A stretch of DNA of 64,000 bases, from NCBI GenBank assembly GCA_037039685.1, contig JAWNGF010000005.1, positions 3,038,001-3,102,000 on the forward strand, given 5' to 3'. The position numbers and the translations under genes were made by a program. A model generated the notes under the pieces. The model made no database searches. It had not been told where the DNA came from and saw only the letters and a program-made list of their open reading frames with translations. This document shows positions 37,724 through 48,301 of this stretch, piece after piece. Numbering within the stretch: position 1 is the stretch's first letter; each line of letters starts with the position of its first letter. The stretch is from Ceratobasidium sp. AG-K. Lineage: Eukaryota; Basidiomycota; Agaricomycetes; Cantharellales; Ceratobasidiaceae.

Positions 37724-40700
37724 TGTGGAGGACAAAAAAGATTTAGAGCGTGGAGTTGGGGGTGTTTCTTGGAATAGTAGCAAGTTTTGCAGATATCTCT
37801 ATCGGTTGTTCCCTTCCCCCCTTTTATCTTTCCTGGAGCGTAGTTAGACGGCGTGGGAGCTTCGGGGTGTCGGCGTAGAAGGTCCTTGATGATCTTTGAC
37901 AGGTGACCAAAATCTTCTGCCCTTTGTTCCGTGTCTTCTTCACTCCCATAGCCCTTCCATCTGACCCTGTAGAAAAGACCATCCTTTGTTTCCTTCCAGT
38001 CCAAAATCTTCTCTACTTCGTATTCTTCTTCCCCTTCTTCTGTTATGATCGGCGGTGGTCGGGGTTGGTTTCGGCTGAATTCTGTGTCTTCTTTGTAAGG
38101 GCTGAGCAAGTTGATGTGGAAAACAGGGTGCACCCTCATTGTTGCCGGCAAGTCGAGCTCATAAGCGTGTGACCCTATTCTTCGTTTTACAACAAATGGC
38201 CCGTGCTTTTTGTTATCCAGTTTCTTCGATGGTCTTTTTGTCTGAATGTTCTTCCCCAGCAGCCATACTAGATCTCCTTCTTGGTACTCATTCTTTGGAT
38301 TTTCTTCTGGGAGCCTTTGGGCTTCCATTGATGCAATTGCTTCGTCGTGGATTTTGCGCCATTTTCCTGTGATGTTGTTTGCTTCCGGGACCGCCGATTC
38401 TTCTGCTGAGATGTTCCACAGTGGTTCCCTCCCGTAGACAATTTCGAAAGGAGAACTACCTGTTACTCGGTGCTTCTGTAGATTATAGCTGAATTCCGCA
38501 ATCGGTAATAAGTCCGCCCAATCATCCTGCCGGTAGTTGACAAACGATCGTAGCCAGCCTTCCATCCATTGATTGATTCTCTCCGTTATTCCGTCTGTTT
38601 GGGGGTGGTAGGCAGTGCTGAAACCTGGGCTAGTGCCAATTTTCTCGTAAATGGCTTTCATAAGTTTGGAATTGAAAGTGGTTCCCCGGTCTGAGATAGT
38701 GCTCTTTGGAAAACCATGCAGTTTCCAGATATTCGTGACGAAAAGATTTGCAAGGTCGCTTGCCGTGTGGGATTCTTTGCAGGGTATGAAGTGTGCCATT
38801 CTTGAGAATCGGTCCACCACTACTAAGATACTATCCGATCCTCTGGATTTTGGCAACTTCACTACGAAGTCGAACGCTATGTCTTCCCATGGTCCTTTTG
38901 GAATCTCCAGAGGCTTGATCGGTACTATTTGCTTTGATCCCTTTGTCCGTTGACAGGTCTCGCAGGATTCCACGTATCTGTTTATGCTTTGCTTCATTCC
39001 TGGCCAAAAGTATCTTCTTGATATTAGTTCCAGTGTTCTAGCCTGTCCTTGATGTCCTGCGATTTTTGAGTCGTGATGGATCCGCATGATAGCCAGTCTG
39101 GCTTCCTTATCTTCTGGGACGTAGATTCTTCCCTTGAACCATAATAGTCCCTCCTTGAAATCATAATCCTTTGCGCTGTGTTGTAGGGTTTTTGGTAACA
39201 TTTCTCTTGATTTGCAGATTTCTTTGATTTGTGCCAATCCTTCATCTGTCTCCTGAGCCTCCCTGATAGATTCTATGATGTTTGTGTCTATCTGTCCCAT
39301 AAATCCTTTGAACCTTTCGACAGATATCATAACTTGCTCGGGCGTCGGGATATCCTCATGGTCTGATTGTCTTGACAACAGGTCCGGTTTTGAGGACAGG
39401 ATTCCAGGGCGATATATGATGTCAAAGTTATAGGAAGCAAGCAATTGGTGCCATCTTGCGTGTCGACGGTTGAATGTTCTTGCTTCCTTCCAGAATTGTA
39501 GGTTCCTATGATCGGTGTAGATGGTGATAGGGTCCCTTGTTCCTTCAAGGTATAGCCTCCAATGTGTTAAAGATTCTATGATAGCCATAAGTTCTTTATC
39601 GTGGACGTCGTAGTTGAGTTGAGCCTCATTGAAAGACTTTGAAAGAAAGGCAATAGGGTGTAAGTAGCCATCGTCTTGTCTTTGCGACAAGATTGCTCCC
39701 ATTGCTACTCCACTTGCATCTGTTTCCAGGAAAAAGGGTTTGTCAGGGTTAGGATGGCGTAGAGTAGGTTCTTTGCTGATTTCTGTTTTTAGAGCCTCAA
39801 AAGCTTCCTGCTGATCGTTTCCCCATTCCCATTTGTTCTCCTTTCTTGTTAGGGTTGTCAGGGGCTTTGCTAGACGGCTGAAATTCGGGACGAATCTTCT
39901 GTAGAAATTTGCGAATCCTAGGAATGCCTGAACTTGTTTGACCGTTCTTGGTTCCTTCCATTCCTTTATTGCCCTGACTTTTTCTTCCTCCATTGAGATG
40001 CCTGAATCGCTGATTCCAAGTCCCGTATATGTCAATTTGTTGACAAAGAATTCGCATTTTGGAAGCTTTGCGAATAGATTTTCTTCCAGCAGGATTTTCA
40101 GCACCTTCCTGACGTCCACGGTATGTTGACTTCTGTCCTTAGAGAAGACCAGGATGTCGTCGATGTATACTATGACACATACGTCGATGAGATCATGGAA
40201 GATGTGGTTCATATATCTTTGGAATATGGCGGGCGCGTTTTTTAGTCCAAACGGCATGACGACGTATTCGAACAGTCCTTCCTTTGTTCTGAAAGCTGTT
40301 TTCCATTTGTCTCCTTCCCTGATTCTGATATTGTTGAAACCCATGCGCAAATCGATTTTGGAGAAAATTTTTGCATCCTTGATTTTATCTAAAAGGTCTT
40401 CCATCAGGGGCATTGGGAATCTGTCGTCTTTCGTAATGGCGTTTACTCCTCTGAGATCTTGAACAAGTCGTAGTTGGCGTATTGCCCCTGGGTTTTTGGG
40501 GTCGATCGGTTTTTTGACAAAGAAGCAAGGTGATGCAATGGGTGATTTGCTTGGTCGGATTTTCCCTGCTGCGATTTCTTCATCCAAGTATTCTCTCAGT
40601 GCAATTGACTCTGCCAGAGAGAGTGGGATAGGTCTGGCTGGTTTCGGAAGTTCAGCTCCATCCTTGAAGTCGATGGCACAGTCGTATGGGCGGTGATTGG

Positions 40701-41229
40701 GGATTCTTTTGAATTTTTCTTCGCTGAAGACGTCGGCAAATTCCTTGAATTCTTCAGGCAGGTCGTCTATTGAGGCCGTCCTTGCTTGAAAGGCTTCTGT
40801 CCGCCATGATATGTGCTTCGTTTTCCAATCAATGACAGGGTTCGATTCTTCTAACCATTCCAGTCCAAGGATAAGTTTAGTTTCTCCAGTAGGCATCGCG
40901 AAGAAGACTTGTTTGAAAGTTCTTCCCTCTACTTCTATTTCCAGCCTTGCTTTGAAACGTATTTGATGAGAGAGTTCTTTCCCCTGGATTCCAATTACTC
41001 TTCTAGGAGTGGAGAGTTCCATGAGTGGAATGTTGTTGGATCGAACCCACGAAATGTCCAGGAAGTTCCTTGATGCTCCAGAATTGATGAGGGTTGGGAT
41101 AGGTTCTGTGATTCCGGCAACGTTTGCGTAAACAATGGTAGATTCATTTGTCGCTCTAAAGTACATTGTTTCCGCTGCCGGTTTCTTGGTCTCTCCACAC
41201 ACAGTTAGAGGGAGACCCCTTCTTTTCCC
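37288..41229 (-). CDS. pol: element A pol polyprotein (protease, RT, RNase H, integrase, chromodomain)
   Basis: The -1 frame relative to gag, entered at the slippery site and open to 37288; the first possible independent start codon is GTG at 41202 (numbering below is from there). Order: aspartic protease whose active-site triplet reads Asn40-Ser-Gly instead of Asp-Ser/Thr-Gly; reverse transcriptase with YIDD near 346; RNase H (FLETDASGVAMG, TDHRNLQFW); integrase zinc domain (HHDSKIAGHQG...CETCQRTK) near 708-750; integrase core with Asp in AFDFVVK, Asp in ISDRGTTF and Glu in TDGITERIN; chromodomain near 1058-1100 (KILDWKETKDGLFYRVRWKG). The ~200 residues after the chromodomain are low-complexity and overlap the third ORF, so they may not be functional. 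Confidence 0.9.
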   Translation of the reverse strand, partial: GKRRGLPLTVCGETKKPAAETMYFRATNESTIVYANVAGITEPIPTLINSGASRNFLDISWVRSNNIPLMELSTPRRVIGIQGKELSHQIRFKARLEIEVEGRTFKQVFFAMPTGETKLILGLEWLEESNPVIDWKTKHISWRTEAFQARTASIDDLPEEFKEFADVFSEEKFKRIPNHRPYDCAIDFKDGAELPKPARPIPLSLAESIALREYLDEEIAAGKIRPSKSPIASPCFFVKKPIDPKNPGAIRQLRLVQDLRGVNAITKDDRFPMPLMEDLLDKIKDAKIFSKIDLRMGFNNIRIREGDKWKTAFRTKEGLFEYVVMPFGLKNAPAIFQRYMNHIFHDLIDVCVIVYIDDILVFSKDRSQHTVDVRKVLKILLEENLFAKLPKCEFFVNKLTYTGLGISDSGISMEEEKVRAIKEWKEPRTVKQVQAFLGFANFYRRFVPNFSRLAKPLTTLTRKENKWEWGNDQQEAFEALKTEISKEPTLRHPNPDKPFFLETDASGVAMGAILSQRQDDGYLHPIAFLSKSFNEAQLNYDVHDKELMAIIESLTHWRLYLEGTRDPITIYTDHRNLQFWKEARTFNRRHARWHQLLASYNFDIIYRPGILSSKPDLLSRQSDHEDIPTPEQVMISVERFKGFMGQIDTNIIESIREAQETDEGLAQIKEICKSREMLPKTLQHSAKDYDFKEGLLWFKGRIYVPEDKEARLAIMRIHHDSKIAGHQGQARTLELISRRYFWPGMKQSINRYVESCETCQRTKGSKQIVPIKPLEIPKGPWEDIAFDFVVKLPKSRGSDSILVVVDRFSRMAHFIPCKESHTASDLANLFVTNIWKLHGFPKSTISDRGTTFNSKLMKAIYEKIGTSPGFSTAYHPQTDGITERINQWMEGWLRSFVNYRQDDWADLLPIAEFSYNLQKHRVTGSSPFEIVYGREPLWNISAEESAVPEANNITGKWRKIHDEAIASMEAQRLPEENPKNEYQEGDLVWLLGKNIQTKRPSKKLDNKKHGPFVVKRRIGSHAYELDLPATMRVHPVFHINLLSPYKEDTEFSRNQPRPPPIITEEGEEEYEVEKILDWKETKDGLFYRVRWKGYGSEEDTEQRAEDFGHLSKIIKDLLRRHPEAPTPSNYAPGKIKGGKGTTDRDICKTCYYSKKHPQLHALNLFCPPQCLLSPGPPLPTTSPASSKDLPLPQQGSLTPGPPSTSSRGRNKAREECTSGPQTTSSTQTWGNSNGSEKNGRHACSYYERTYSSAGGAPHSRSRRSFSSPPTCLGWLNGDKKGLTRASGYQGTTGGNQHCDPGGTTPGMPTTRGT

Positions 41230-43205
41230 GAGTCTTCTCCGATTGTGGCCTCCCTTCCTTTAACGCTAGGTTCCGTCGTTATCCATTCCTTGGATGGGCA
41301 TTTGAATGAGCGGTGACCTTCCTGTCCGCATTTTAGGCAGCGGTTGGTTGCTATCCTAGCTTTGTAAACTTCGTCGGGTAGCCGCTTTGTAGAGGGTTGT
41401 CCGCTAGTGGTTGCTTGAGGTGTCTTCTTCCCTGTAGAGGTCTTGATTTGTTGTAATTTTTGGTCAATAGAGATTGCGATAGAGATCCACCGGTCTAGTG
41501 ACAGCTCCCGCTCCGTTCCGTCCTCGTTAATCAGGGTCAATTCGAATCGCGCAAGTTCGGTTTTTACTTCAGGCTTCAGTCCTTCCTTGAATTGGTTGAT
41601 CAGTGCTTCCTGTCCCCAGTTGACATCGACCAATAAGTAACAGAACTCAGAAGCATAATTTGCTACCGAATTGTTCTGTTTGCACTTCCGGATATCGATT
41701 TCGGCCTTTGCCTTTTTGTTAGGGTCGCTAAATTGTTCCATGAAGTGTGCCTTGAAACTTTCCCATGAGGCGAGGTTTTGGTTGTTTTCCCTTTGGTTAA
41801 GCGATCTTAAGAGTACTTGTGCCCAGTGAGTGGCGGCCTTGTTTTCGGATTTGAAGTTTGCTAAAGCTTCGCGGATCCTTTCTTTGTTGGAAGTGTATTG
41901 ATCCCCTAGGCGTAAAAAGTAGCTCTCCATCTGTGTGATGAACATTTCGGCACCTTCTCCTTTCTTTCCGTCAAAGGCTTCTGGACGAGTCACCTTGGGA
42001 CGGCGTGAACCGCTAACGATGTTTGGGTTTTCGGTCAGTCGTTGGATTCTTAATTCTAATTCGTCGATCCTGGTGGATTCTGCGTCTGGGTGTGGTGGAG
42101 AATTTGATCGCCTGGAGGGGACCCCGTGAAGAGACGCTTCGTCCATTTCTTCTCGCATATTGTTGATGGCTTCCTGAACTTCTGTGATTTTGGCAGTGAA
42201 GGAGGTTCCCTCCTGTCGTAGAGTTTCTAGTCCTTGTGTTACTGCCTCGTTCCATTCGAGTTGCCCTTGTCTGGTAGTGTTGAGTTCTTTGCGTACGTTG
42301 TTTACTAGTCCTTGAGTGTTGGTGACCTCGTTTCGAAGGCGGGTTACGTCTTGACCAACTAGGAAGGAATTATGTTCGCCGTTTCTTGCCGAGTTCAGAA
42401 TGTCTGTCAGGGTGCCCTGTAGGGTGTTGATGGAGTCGTTGAAGATTTGCTGGTTGTTTGCTAGGACCTGTGTAGCTTGTTCTAGACCGCTAAGCCTTCG
42501 GTCTATAGTGACCCTCATTCCGTCTATAACCCTAAGGGTGGCATTGTGTCTTCCTTCTAGAAGGTCGTCTAAGTCGTCTAGGTTACTGATTACAGTTCTG
42601 CCGCTGGAGCTGGAACTTGAACTTGAACTTCCTGGATCACCGGTGCTTTGTTGTACCGGAGCTGGTTGCTGGGAGTAACCCTGTGGGACATATGGTGGTG
42701 CTGGAATTGCTGGTGTAACCGGCTGGGAAACCATTGGGATTGGTCCTGCATTGGTGATGGTTCCTCCAATTTGCGGGACTGTGGGGACATTGGGAATGTG
42801 TGGTCTAGGTGGGGGTCTAATGGGAACAAGCGACACACCCCCATGAGCTTCGGGTTGGGGAGAAAAGAAATGTCTTCTAGTCCCTGTTGGCCACAAGGGA
42901 CGTGATGGTCCTGGACTTCCAGTTGAAATGCGAATTACAGCTGGGGTGGGGTCATTTGTAAGATCTCCTGGTTCTCTATTCGTGATAGTGGGTTCTTCTT
43001 CTTGTACGGTTGTCATGTCAGCAATGCCGAAAGATCCCGGCATTGATGTTTGACTTTGGGGGCGTGATTGGGCGGGACCTCCCGCTTGAGTTTGTGCAAT
43101 ATCTTGTTCGTTTAGTGATCCTGTGGGCCTTGCTGCCCGACTGGGTCCTCTTCTTGTTGATATGGAGGATGAGGGACGTGACCCTCCATCTTCTTGAATA
43201 GACAT
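41205..43205 (-). CDS. gag: element A Gag, 666 aa
   Basis: Starts at ATG 43205, 16 nt past the primer site, and stops at 41205-41207. Disordered Pro/Ser-rich N-terminus including an eight-serine run, a coiled-coil-like stretch (about 200-340), then the Ty3-type capsid domain (about 380-560; RPEAFDGKKGEGAEMFITQM to VANYASEFCYLLVDVNW). It ends with one CCHC zinc knuckle, C623-x2-C626-x4-H631-x4-C636 (CLKCGQEGHRSFKC). It packages the element RNA into virus-like particles. The stop lies 16 nt beyond the slippery heptamer that leads into pol. Confidence 0.92.
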   Translation of the reverse strand: MSIQEDGGSRPSSSISTRRGPSRAARPTGSLNEQDIAQTQAGGPAQSRPQSQTSMPGSFGIADMTTVQEEEPTITNREPGDLTNDPTPAVIRISTGSPGPSRPLWPTGTRRHFFSPQPEAHGGVSLVPIRPPPRPHIPNVPTVPQIGGTITNAGPIPMVSQPVTPAIPAPPYVPQGYSQQPAPVQQSTGDPGSSSSSSSSSGRTVISNLDDLDDLLEGRHNATLRVIDGMRVTIDRRLSGLEQATQVLANNQQIFNDSINTLQGTLTDILNSARNGEHNSFLVGQDVTRLRNEVTNTQGLVNNVRKELNTTRQGQLEWNEAVTQGLETLRQEGTSFTAKITEVQEAINNMREEMDEASLHGVPSRRSNSPPHPDAESTRIDELELRIQRLTENPNIVSGSRRPKVTRPEAFDGKKGEGAEMFITQMESYFLRLGDQYTSNKERIREALANFKSENKAATHWAQVLLRSLNQRENNQNLASWESFKAHFMEQFSDPNKKAKAEIDIRKCKQNNSVANYASEFCYLLVDVNWGQEALINQFKEGLKPEVKTELARFELTLINEDGTERELSLDRWISIAISIDQKLQQIKTSTGKKTPQATTSGQPSTKRLPDEVYKARIATNRCLKCGQEGHRSFKCPSKEWITTEPSVKGREATIGEDSGKEGVSL
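41223..41229 (-). promoter_or_regulatory. -1 ribosomal frameshift heptamer GGGAAAA (element A)
   Basis: In gag phase it reads G GGA AAA, the X XXY YYZ pattern. Slipping back one base gives GGG AAA AGA and enters the pol frame, which is open from here past the gag stop at 41205-41207. The same heptamer in the same phase occurs in elements B and C. Confidence 0.7.
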
Positions 43206-43220
43206 GTTTGTATGTTGTTA

Positions 43221-43232
43221 AGCTTGTTTTGT
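43221..43232 (-). other. primer-binding site of element A (self-priming type)
   Basis: Minus-strand ACAAAACAAGCT, two bases from the 5' LTR, is the exact reverse complement of AGCTTGTTTTGT in the LTR (43395-43406), which begins 33 nt after the TATA box and so would be the RNA 5' end. Confidence 0.75.
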
Positions 43233-43234
43233 AA

Positions 43235-43692
43235 TGTCGTAAGCTTCTTCTTAATGGCTATGAGACAAGCTGCGATGGAGAGTGGACGGCACTAAGACCT
43301 AAGAGACCTCTTGAACCGCAACACACTTAAGTGTCTGTAGGCTCTTGAGGGTAGGGGTGGTTCAAAGTGTCACTCAAAGGGAATGTTAGACGAGACAAAA
43401 CAAGCTGGGGATACCAGACTTGTAGGTCCTCTATATATATTCAAGAGGCGGCCGAGTCATACAGGACGCAGCCACATGAGTCACAGCAGTCAACCAGTCA
43501 GGAGTGTCCATGTGAGTCATGCTGTATGAACAGACATGACTCGTACAAAGCACGGCCGCGTTACGCAATGTAACAGAGTAACCACAAGAAGGTGGCAACG
43601 CGGCAAGCGGAAACGGAAACACAACACAAAAAAGAAAGGAACAGGAGGGCGAGACAACAGGCGAGTCCGATGTCGAGAGCTGGCTCACGACA
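43235..43692 (-). repeat. element A 5' LTR
   Basis: 458 bp, identical by eye to the left LTR; target duplication CAAAG follows at 43693-43697. Confidence 0.92.
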
Positions 43693-43697
43693 CAAAG

Positions 43698-44870
43698 TAG
43701 CAAGTGTGGCTCAAAGTAGCCTAGACACAAGGTTAGTCCATCAGCCACATGATGCAACCTGTCTTGTTGGTAACTGGGGCTTGTGGACTTGCTCCAGGTT
43801 GCTTCTATAACCCCCTTGTTGTTTGGTTTTGGAAGGCTCAACCTCAATATGCCCAAGACAATAATTCAAGAAGGCATCCACATGCTGGACAAGTCATGGT
43901 GAGTTTGCATTATCAACCTCCAACCTAGTGTTTTGCTCCCCTTGCCCTGTTGGTCCATGTCTCACTTCACAATTATTTACACCCTTGGTGCTGTGAGTTG
44001 CCAAATCTTCCTGCAGTAACAAGTTTGTCTGCAGCAGCAAGATAGACATGTGTCTTCTGGCATGTGGTTTCCACATCCATCCCTAGGTGACTAGGGGGTG
44101 ATATGTGTGTTCTCTGGGTGAATAATATCACCAGATAATGATGGTGAATCAAATGAAATATCACTTCTCAGGTAATAACAGCTTGAAGTGCAATTTTCAT
44201 GTTCTCACCAATATCACACTGAATGTCAGTGTTACCCTACATCACAACAAACTTGGCTTTGGTAAGGTAAAAATCCCTTTGCCAAGAGCACGCTAATGTT
44301 GCGTGAAGGGGGAATTTGTTGATTCACAAAAACTGAATCAAAATAAAAGAATCCAGGCAAATACAAGATAGAAACCTTGGTCCATATGTTAGTGCTGGTC
44401 TACTCCAGCATCAGCAATGTCAAGTTTGCCCACAACCATTGTCCAATCAATAATGTGCCAACTCTGTGTATCATCCTGGACACAACCAACAAGGCCAATG
44501 ACATTGTGAACATCCACCAGCCCCATTGGGCCCAGATTCTTGCCTTGTAGGTTTTAGGTAACCAGATTGCAATCATGAAGCCTCTTAAAGGATGGAATTG
44601 GGGAAATGACAGCAAGAGCTAGTGGCACTACAACAGGGTTGGTGGGGACCTCTGACATGGTACCATTATCATGAGTTTGCAGAACCTCTTCTAGCAGACC
44701 AGTACTGATGATATGGAAGTATTCAACCTGCCCAAACAAGATAGACCTCTTGGGTTGTTTCCAAGGGTTTCCGTGCAATGAGCAGTCCCATTCAGATAGA
44801 TACTGAGGATCATCACAGAGTCATTGGATGTCAGTGTGTTGAACACCATTGTGTGAGGAATTGTCAGATG
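43698..44870. other. CpG-poor flank, no gene recognised
   Basis: Start of a block almost without CpG dinucleotides. Presumably the decayed 3' end of the Plavaka element; no terminal repeat identified. Confidence 0.4.
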
Positions 44871-46690
44871 TCATACCTTTACAAAAGTTGCATCATGTCT
44901 TGAATTCTCTGACTGTGGCACCATGTTGTAACCAGAAATGGTATCCAGTCCTTCTAATGCAGTTATTTGTTGCACTTTGCCCCAGCACTCAAGCTTGCAT
45001 CCCCAGGCACAATGTTCAGCAGCTAGCAGGTTGACATCCAATAGACTGAAAAGGTACAGGCCAATCTTCTTGGCAAGCAATGTGTCAACAACAATAGTAT
45101 GTTGAGGCTGAAGAAACACTAGGTTAAGATACCCTGTGTAACAAGTGCCCTTGGTGATGGCATGCTGGTGGTTACCAAGATCAAGCGTGTCAAACAAATT
45201 GTACATGTGTTTGATCTGAGATAGTTGTGAAACCTCCAGCACTCATTGGTCAAGGTTGGCATATGGGAATTGAGGGTTCAGATTGGCCTGGCAGAGCACA
45301 CCACAGTAGTGCTCCATCAGAAAAAGCCCAATAGCACCATACAGGGCCCATGGTTGATATATCATCAGCAATGTGGAGGAGAGAATGGATAGGGAGTGTG
45401 CAAACCTGAAGCCAGTTTGGAAGGTGCTGGTAATATAATCTATGGAATATGTCAGCTCATTCAAATTTTTGACAAACACTCAAAGGCATCATGATACATA
45501 CCATTCAAAATCAACAACCCATTTAGCAAATCCCTGACGGATGGTTTCAATACCCTCACTACAAAGCTTGAAGCCCATGCACAAATTGATTAAATAGACA
45601 AGCTTAAGGAAATGGGTGTAGTAACATCATGATTGGAACTGGTCATGGAGAAGGGCTGGTGTAAGGAGTGTTGTAGAAAAAAACTACTTTTGACTGTTGT
45701 CTGTGAATTATCAAGTGCAATGTTGGGGATGCAACAACCAAATGCTGCAGGGATGGTGTTGCTGCTCTGGACACAAGCCAATCCAATCTGGGACCAGGTA
45801 TTGGGGTCAAGGACATATGGCTCTTGGCCAGTTCCAAATGAGGCAAATTTTCCTGAATGGGTCCAGAGATCAAGAAGCAGTGGTAGAATATTTTCAAAGA
45901 TAGCATGCATGAAGTTGTGTGGAAAAGAGGAAGGAAAATCAAGGGAGGCTAGAGGGGCAAGAGGGGAAAGCGCATTGATACTGTAATGCCAGGCACACCA
46001 ATCCTCCTCTGCATTGTTATAGGCAGCCTCAACTAGCTTGGTGTGTAGGACAAACTGAGTATGTGAACACCAAGGGAGGTCTAATGGGTCAATATAGCAA
46101 GGAGCATGGTGACCAGTTGCAAAGGGGTGTGCTCAAGGGGTGTAATTTGTCCTCCTGTACTCCCCAGCCACTGGAGATGGATTCTGTACTCTACTTATGT
46201 GGCATGTGCAACATGGGTGCTTTCCATTATGCCCCTTCATGCACATCAGCTTTGCAACAGCTGGCATGTCACCAAAGCAGGTGATCAGGTAAGCACAAAG
46301 GGAAAATGCCCAACCACAGCAGGCATCATATGTGGGCACCCCTTGTGCTAGATCCTCCATTTCCATGATGAAATGGTGGAGAAACAACCCAATGTTTTTT
46401 GGCTGAAGGGGTCCAGGGATTATACTGAGGCACAAAAGATTCTCAAGCTGGAAACAAATGCATGGCGAGAGATTATAATTGGAGATAAGCAGTGGACAGC
46501 ATGTTTTCTTGCAAGATTTGAATGGCCCAAATCCATTGGACAAAAGGCCAGGTGTGCAGTCTGGATATGGCAGTACAACCTGCTCAACGGTGTTCTGAAG
46601 ACTTCAAAGCAAACAGGCTCAATCAAAAGGTCCAGGCTTGGGCCCATTCCAGGCAGTGCAAACTTGGACATGCTTCTCTGTTGCTGTTCA
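44871..46690 (-). pseudogene. Plavaka (CACTA/EnSpm) transposase, catalytic and C-terminal part, decayed
   Basis: Broken minus-strand frames carry the landmarks of Plavaka transposases in order. LCLSIIPGPLQPKN and VPTYDACCGWAFSLCAYLIT, FGDMPAVAKLMCMKGHNGKH and CCTCHI lie around 46130-46420. TWSQIGLACVQSSNTIPAAFG lies around 45720-45830. LYGAIGLFLMEHYCGVLC and FPYANLD lie around 45243-45350, then LSQIKHMYNL near 45200. Several shifts and stops separate them. The N-terminal part of the same gene is at 51-52 kb. Such enzymes move CACTA elements; this one is dead. Confidence 0.75.
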
Positions 46691-46923
46691 AGCTAGAGTT
46701 GTAAGATATACAACCTTGACAACACTATTAGGAAAATTGTCCAAGATACTTGGTTATTGAGCCAGGACTCTAGTTGGTATCAGGCCACCCAAACTCACAG
46801 ACACACTTCTCTGTTGCACTGACCTTGCAGCCACAAAGTTGTCACCCTAGTCATCACTACACAGGAGGTTTGTGAGTCTTTCTAATTGTGGAGCCTGGAC
46901 TTGAGTTGGCACTGGGTCATTGG

Positions 46924-47365
46924 TGTCACAACCCTAACCAAACCTTGGAGGCTGAGACTCCACAGGCTGTGGGGGTTGGGGTGACAAAGGGGGTCAAATG
47001 TACAGCACTAAGGCCTAAGTAAGTCATGTGATCAGTGATTGGGCAAAAACAACAAGAGAACAAGTCTTGTAGAGACAAGACTTGTGTTGCTGGTATATAT
47101 ACTATCTAGTGTGGCTATGTACAATAGATAGAATGCAACAAAGGGAAGAGAACAAGGCAAAAGCAAGAGCCAGAGAGAAGTGCAGACAAGACAAAGGAGG
47201 TACAGTAAGTCCATGGAGAACAAGGCAAAGAGACGACATGCCAGGCAGGCATGTCCCGCGGTCATGGCTTACAGATAGGCGACTAAATGCGCGAAGGCGA
47301 GCAGAACGAGACCAAACACAAGGCAAACAGAGCAAAAGACAGGGAACAAGAAAAAGGTTGTGACA
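46924..47365 (-). repeat. solo LTR, family D, 442 bp
   Basis: Ends TGTCACAACC...GGTTGTGACA, flanked by ATTGG at 46919-46923 and 47366-47370. It resembles, in the opposite orientation, the element D 5' LTR at 52035-52480. Left by LTR-LTR recombination after insertion near the Plavaka transposase. Confidence 0.9.
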
Positions 47366-47370
47366 ATTGG

Positions 47371-48301
47371 AGCTCACAGATGTGCTTGTCCATCTCAATC
47401 CATTTGACCATTGGACAACTGCAATCCTTGACAACTGTGAAGAAACCCATGATTAACTTCCATCAAACACTCAAGGCTTGAACTAGCACCCAATTACCTA
47501 CACTCACACATATGTTTACCTGCTGCCACCTGTCCACAGTTGGGTGATCACCATCCTTCATGATGACATTAGCATGCCCGCACAGTTATTGATATGTTGG
47601 AGCCATTGTTTAGGAGCAGGGAGATCCTTGGCTTAAGGCATTGTGAATGACAAAAGATCTGTTTGACCCACCTACATCTATTGAGCAAAGTCTTTGCATC
47701 AAAATTATGTCATACAACATCTGTATGGCAAAAACATAAAAGTGAGAAAATGTGTATCAAATAAACAGCAAAAAGGACCCACAGAACACTTAAACAAGGT
47801 CTCAGGGTGCTTGGAATGTAAGACAGAGCTAGCATGGTTGGGGAAGCTGCATGCAAAGCTTTGACACACTTCTCATGACAGTGAGCAACAGCCAAAGATA
47901 CAACATTCAAAAACTCACCCCAACAGCCATGAGAAAGGTTTAGGCAACCCATAGCACATTTGGGACTTACTTGTGTTGTCTTGAGTCTGGGAGTCATGGG
48001 TAACAGTGGTTGGAGAAGCTGGGAGGGTGGATTGTGTAACCTCACAACTGACCACATGATTAGTGAAGTCTGTTGTGGCACATCCCAACCACACACAGCC
48101 CCTAAACCCCAAGTTTAATCTTGATGACAACAGTGGACTTACCCTCCCCACTCTACCATCAGCAAATGATGCTTTGCTGGATAAAATGGCACCTATACAT
48201 AGGTAAGAGCCTCATCTCAACTTGTTTGTTTTCTCCACATCCACCTCCGCTCACTAACTACCTTCATTCTGTCTGTGCATTCCCATCTTGACTTTCACAA
48301 C
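47371..48301. other. CpG-poor stretch, no gene recognised
   Basis: Only short open frames; flanks the decayed plus-strand gene. Confidence 0.4.

Larger units (their letters stand above)
36460..43692 (-). mobile_element. full-length Ty3/gypsy chromovirus-type retrotransposon (element A), 7233 bp
   Basis: Two 458-bp LTRs (36460-36917, 43235-43692) that look identical by eye, beginning TGTCG and ending CGACA, flanked by CAAAG at 36455-36459 and 43693-43697. Read on the minus strand: 5' LTR, primer site, gag, pol in the -1 frame, a third ORF, polypurine tract, 3' LTR. Identical LTRs mean a recent insertion. The protease active-site aspartate is replaced (see pol), so this copy may not move without help. 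Confidence 0.93.

Noticed and set aside
37288..37890. ~200-residue extension of element A pol past the chromodomain as a functional domain
   Set aside because: Low-complexity Ser/Thr/Gly/Pro sequence that mostly overlaps the third ORF in another frame; probably a by-product of the overlap.
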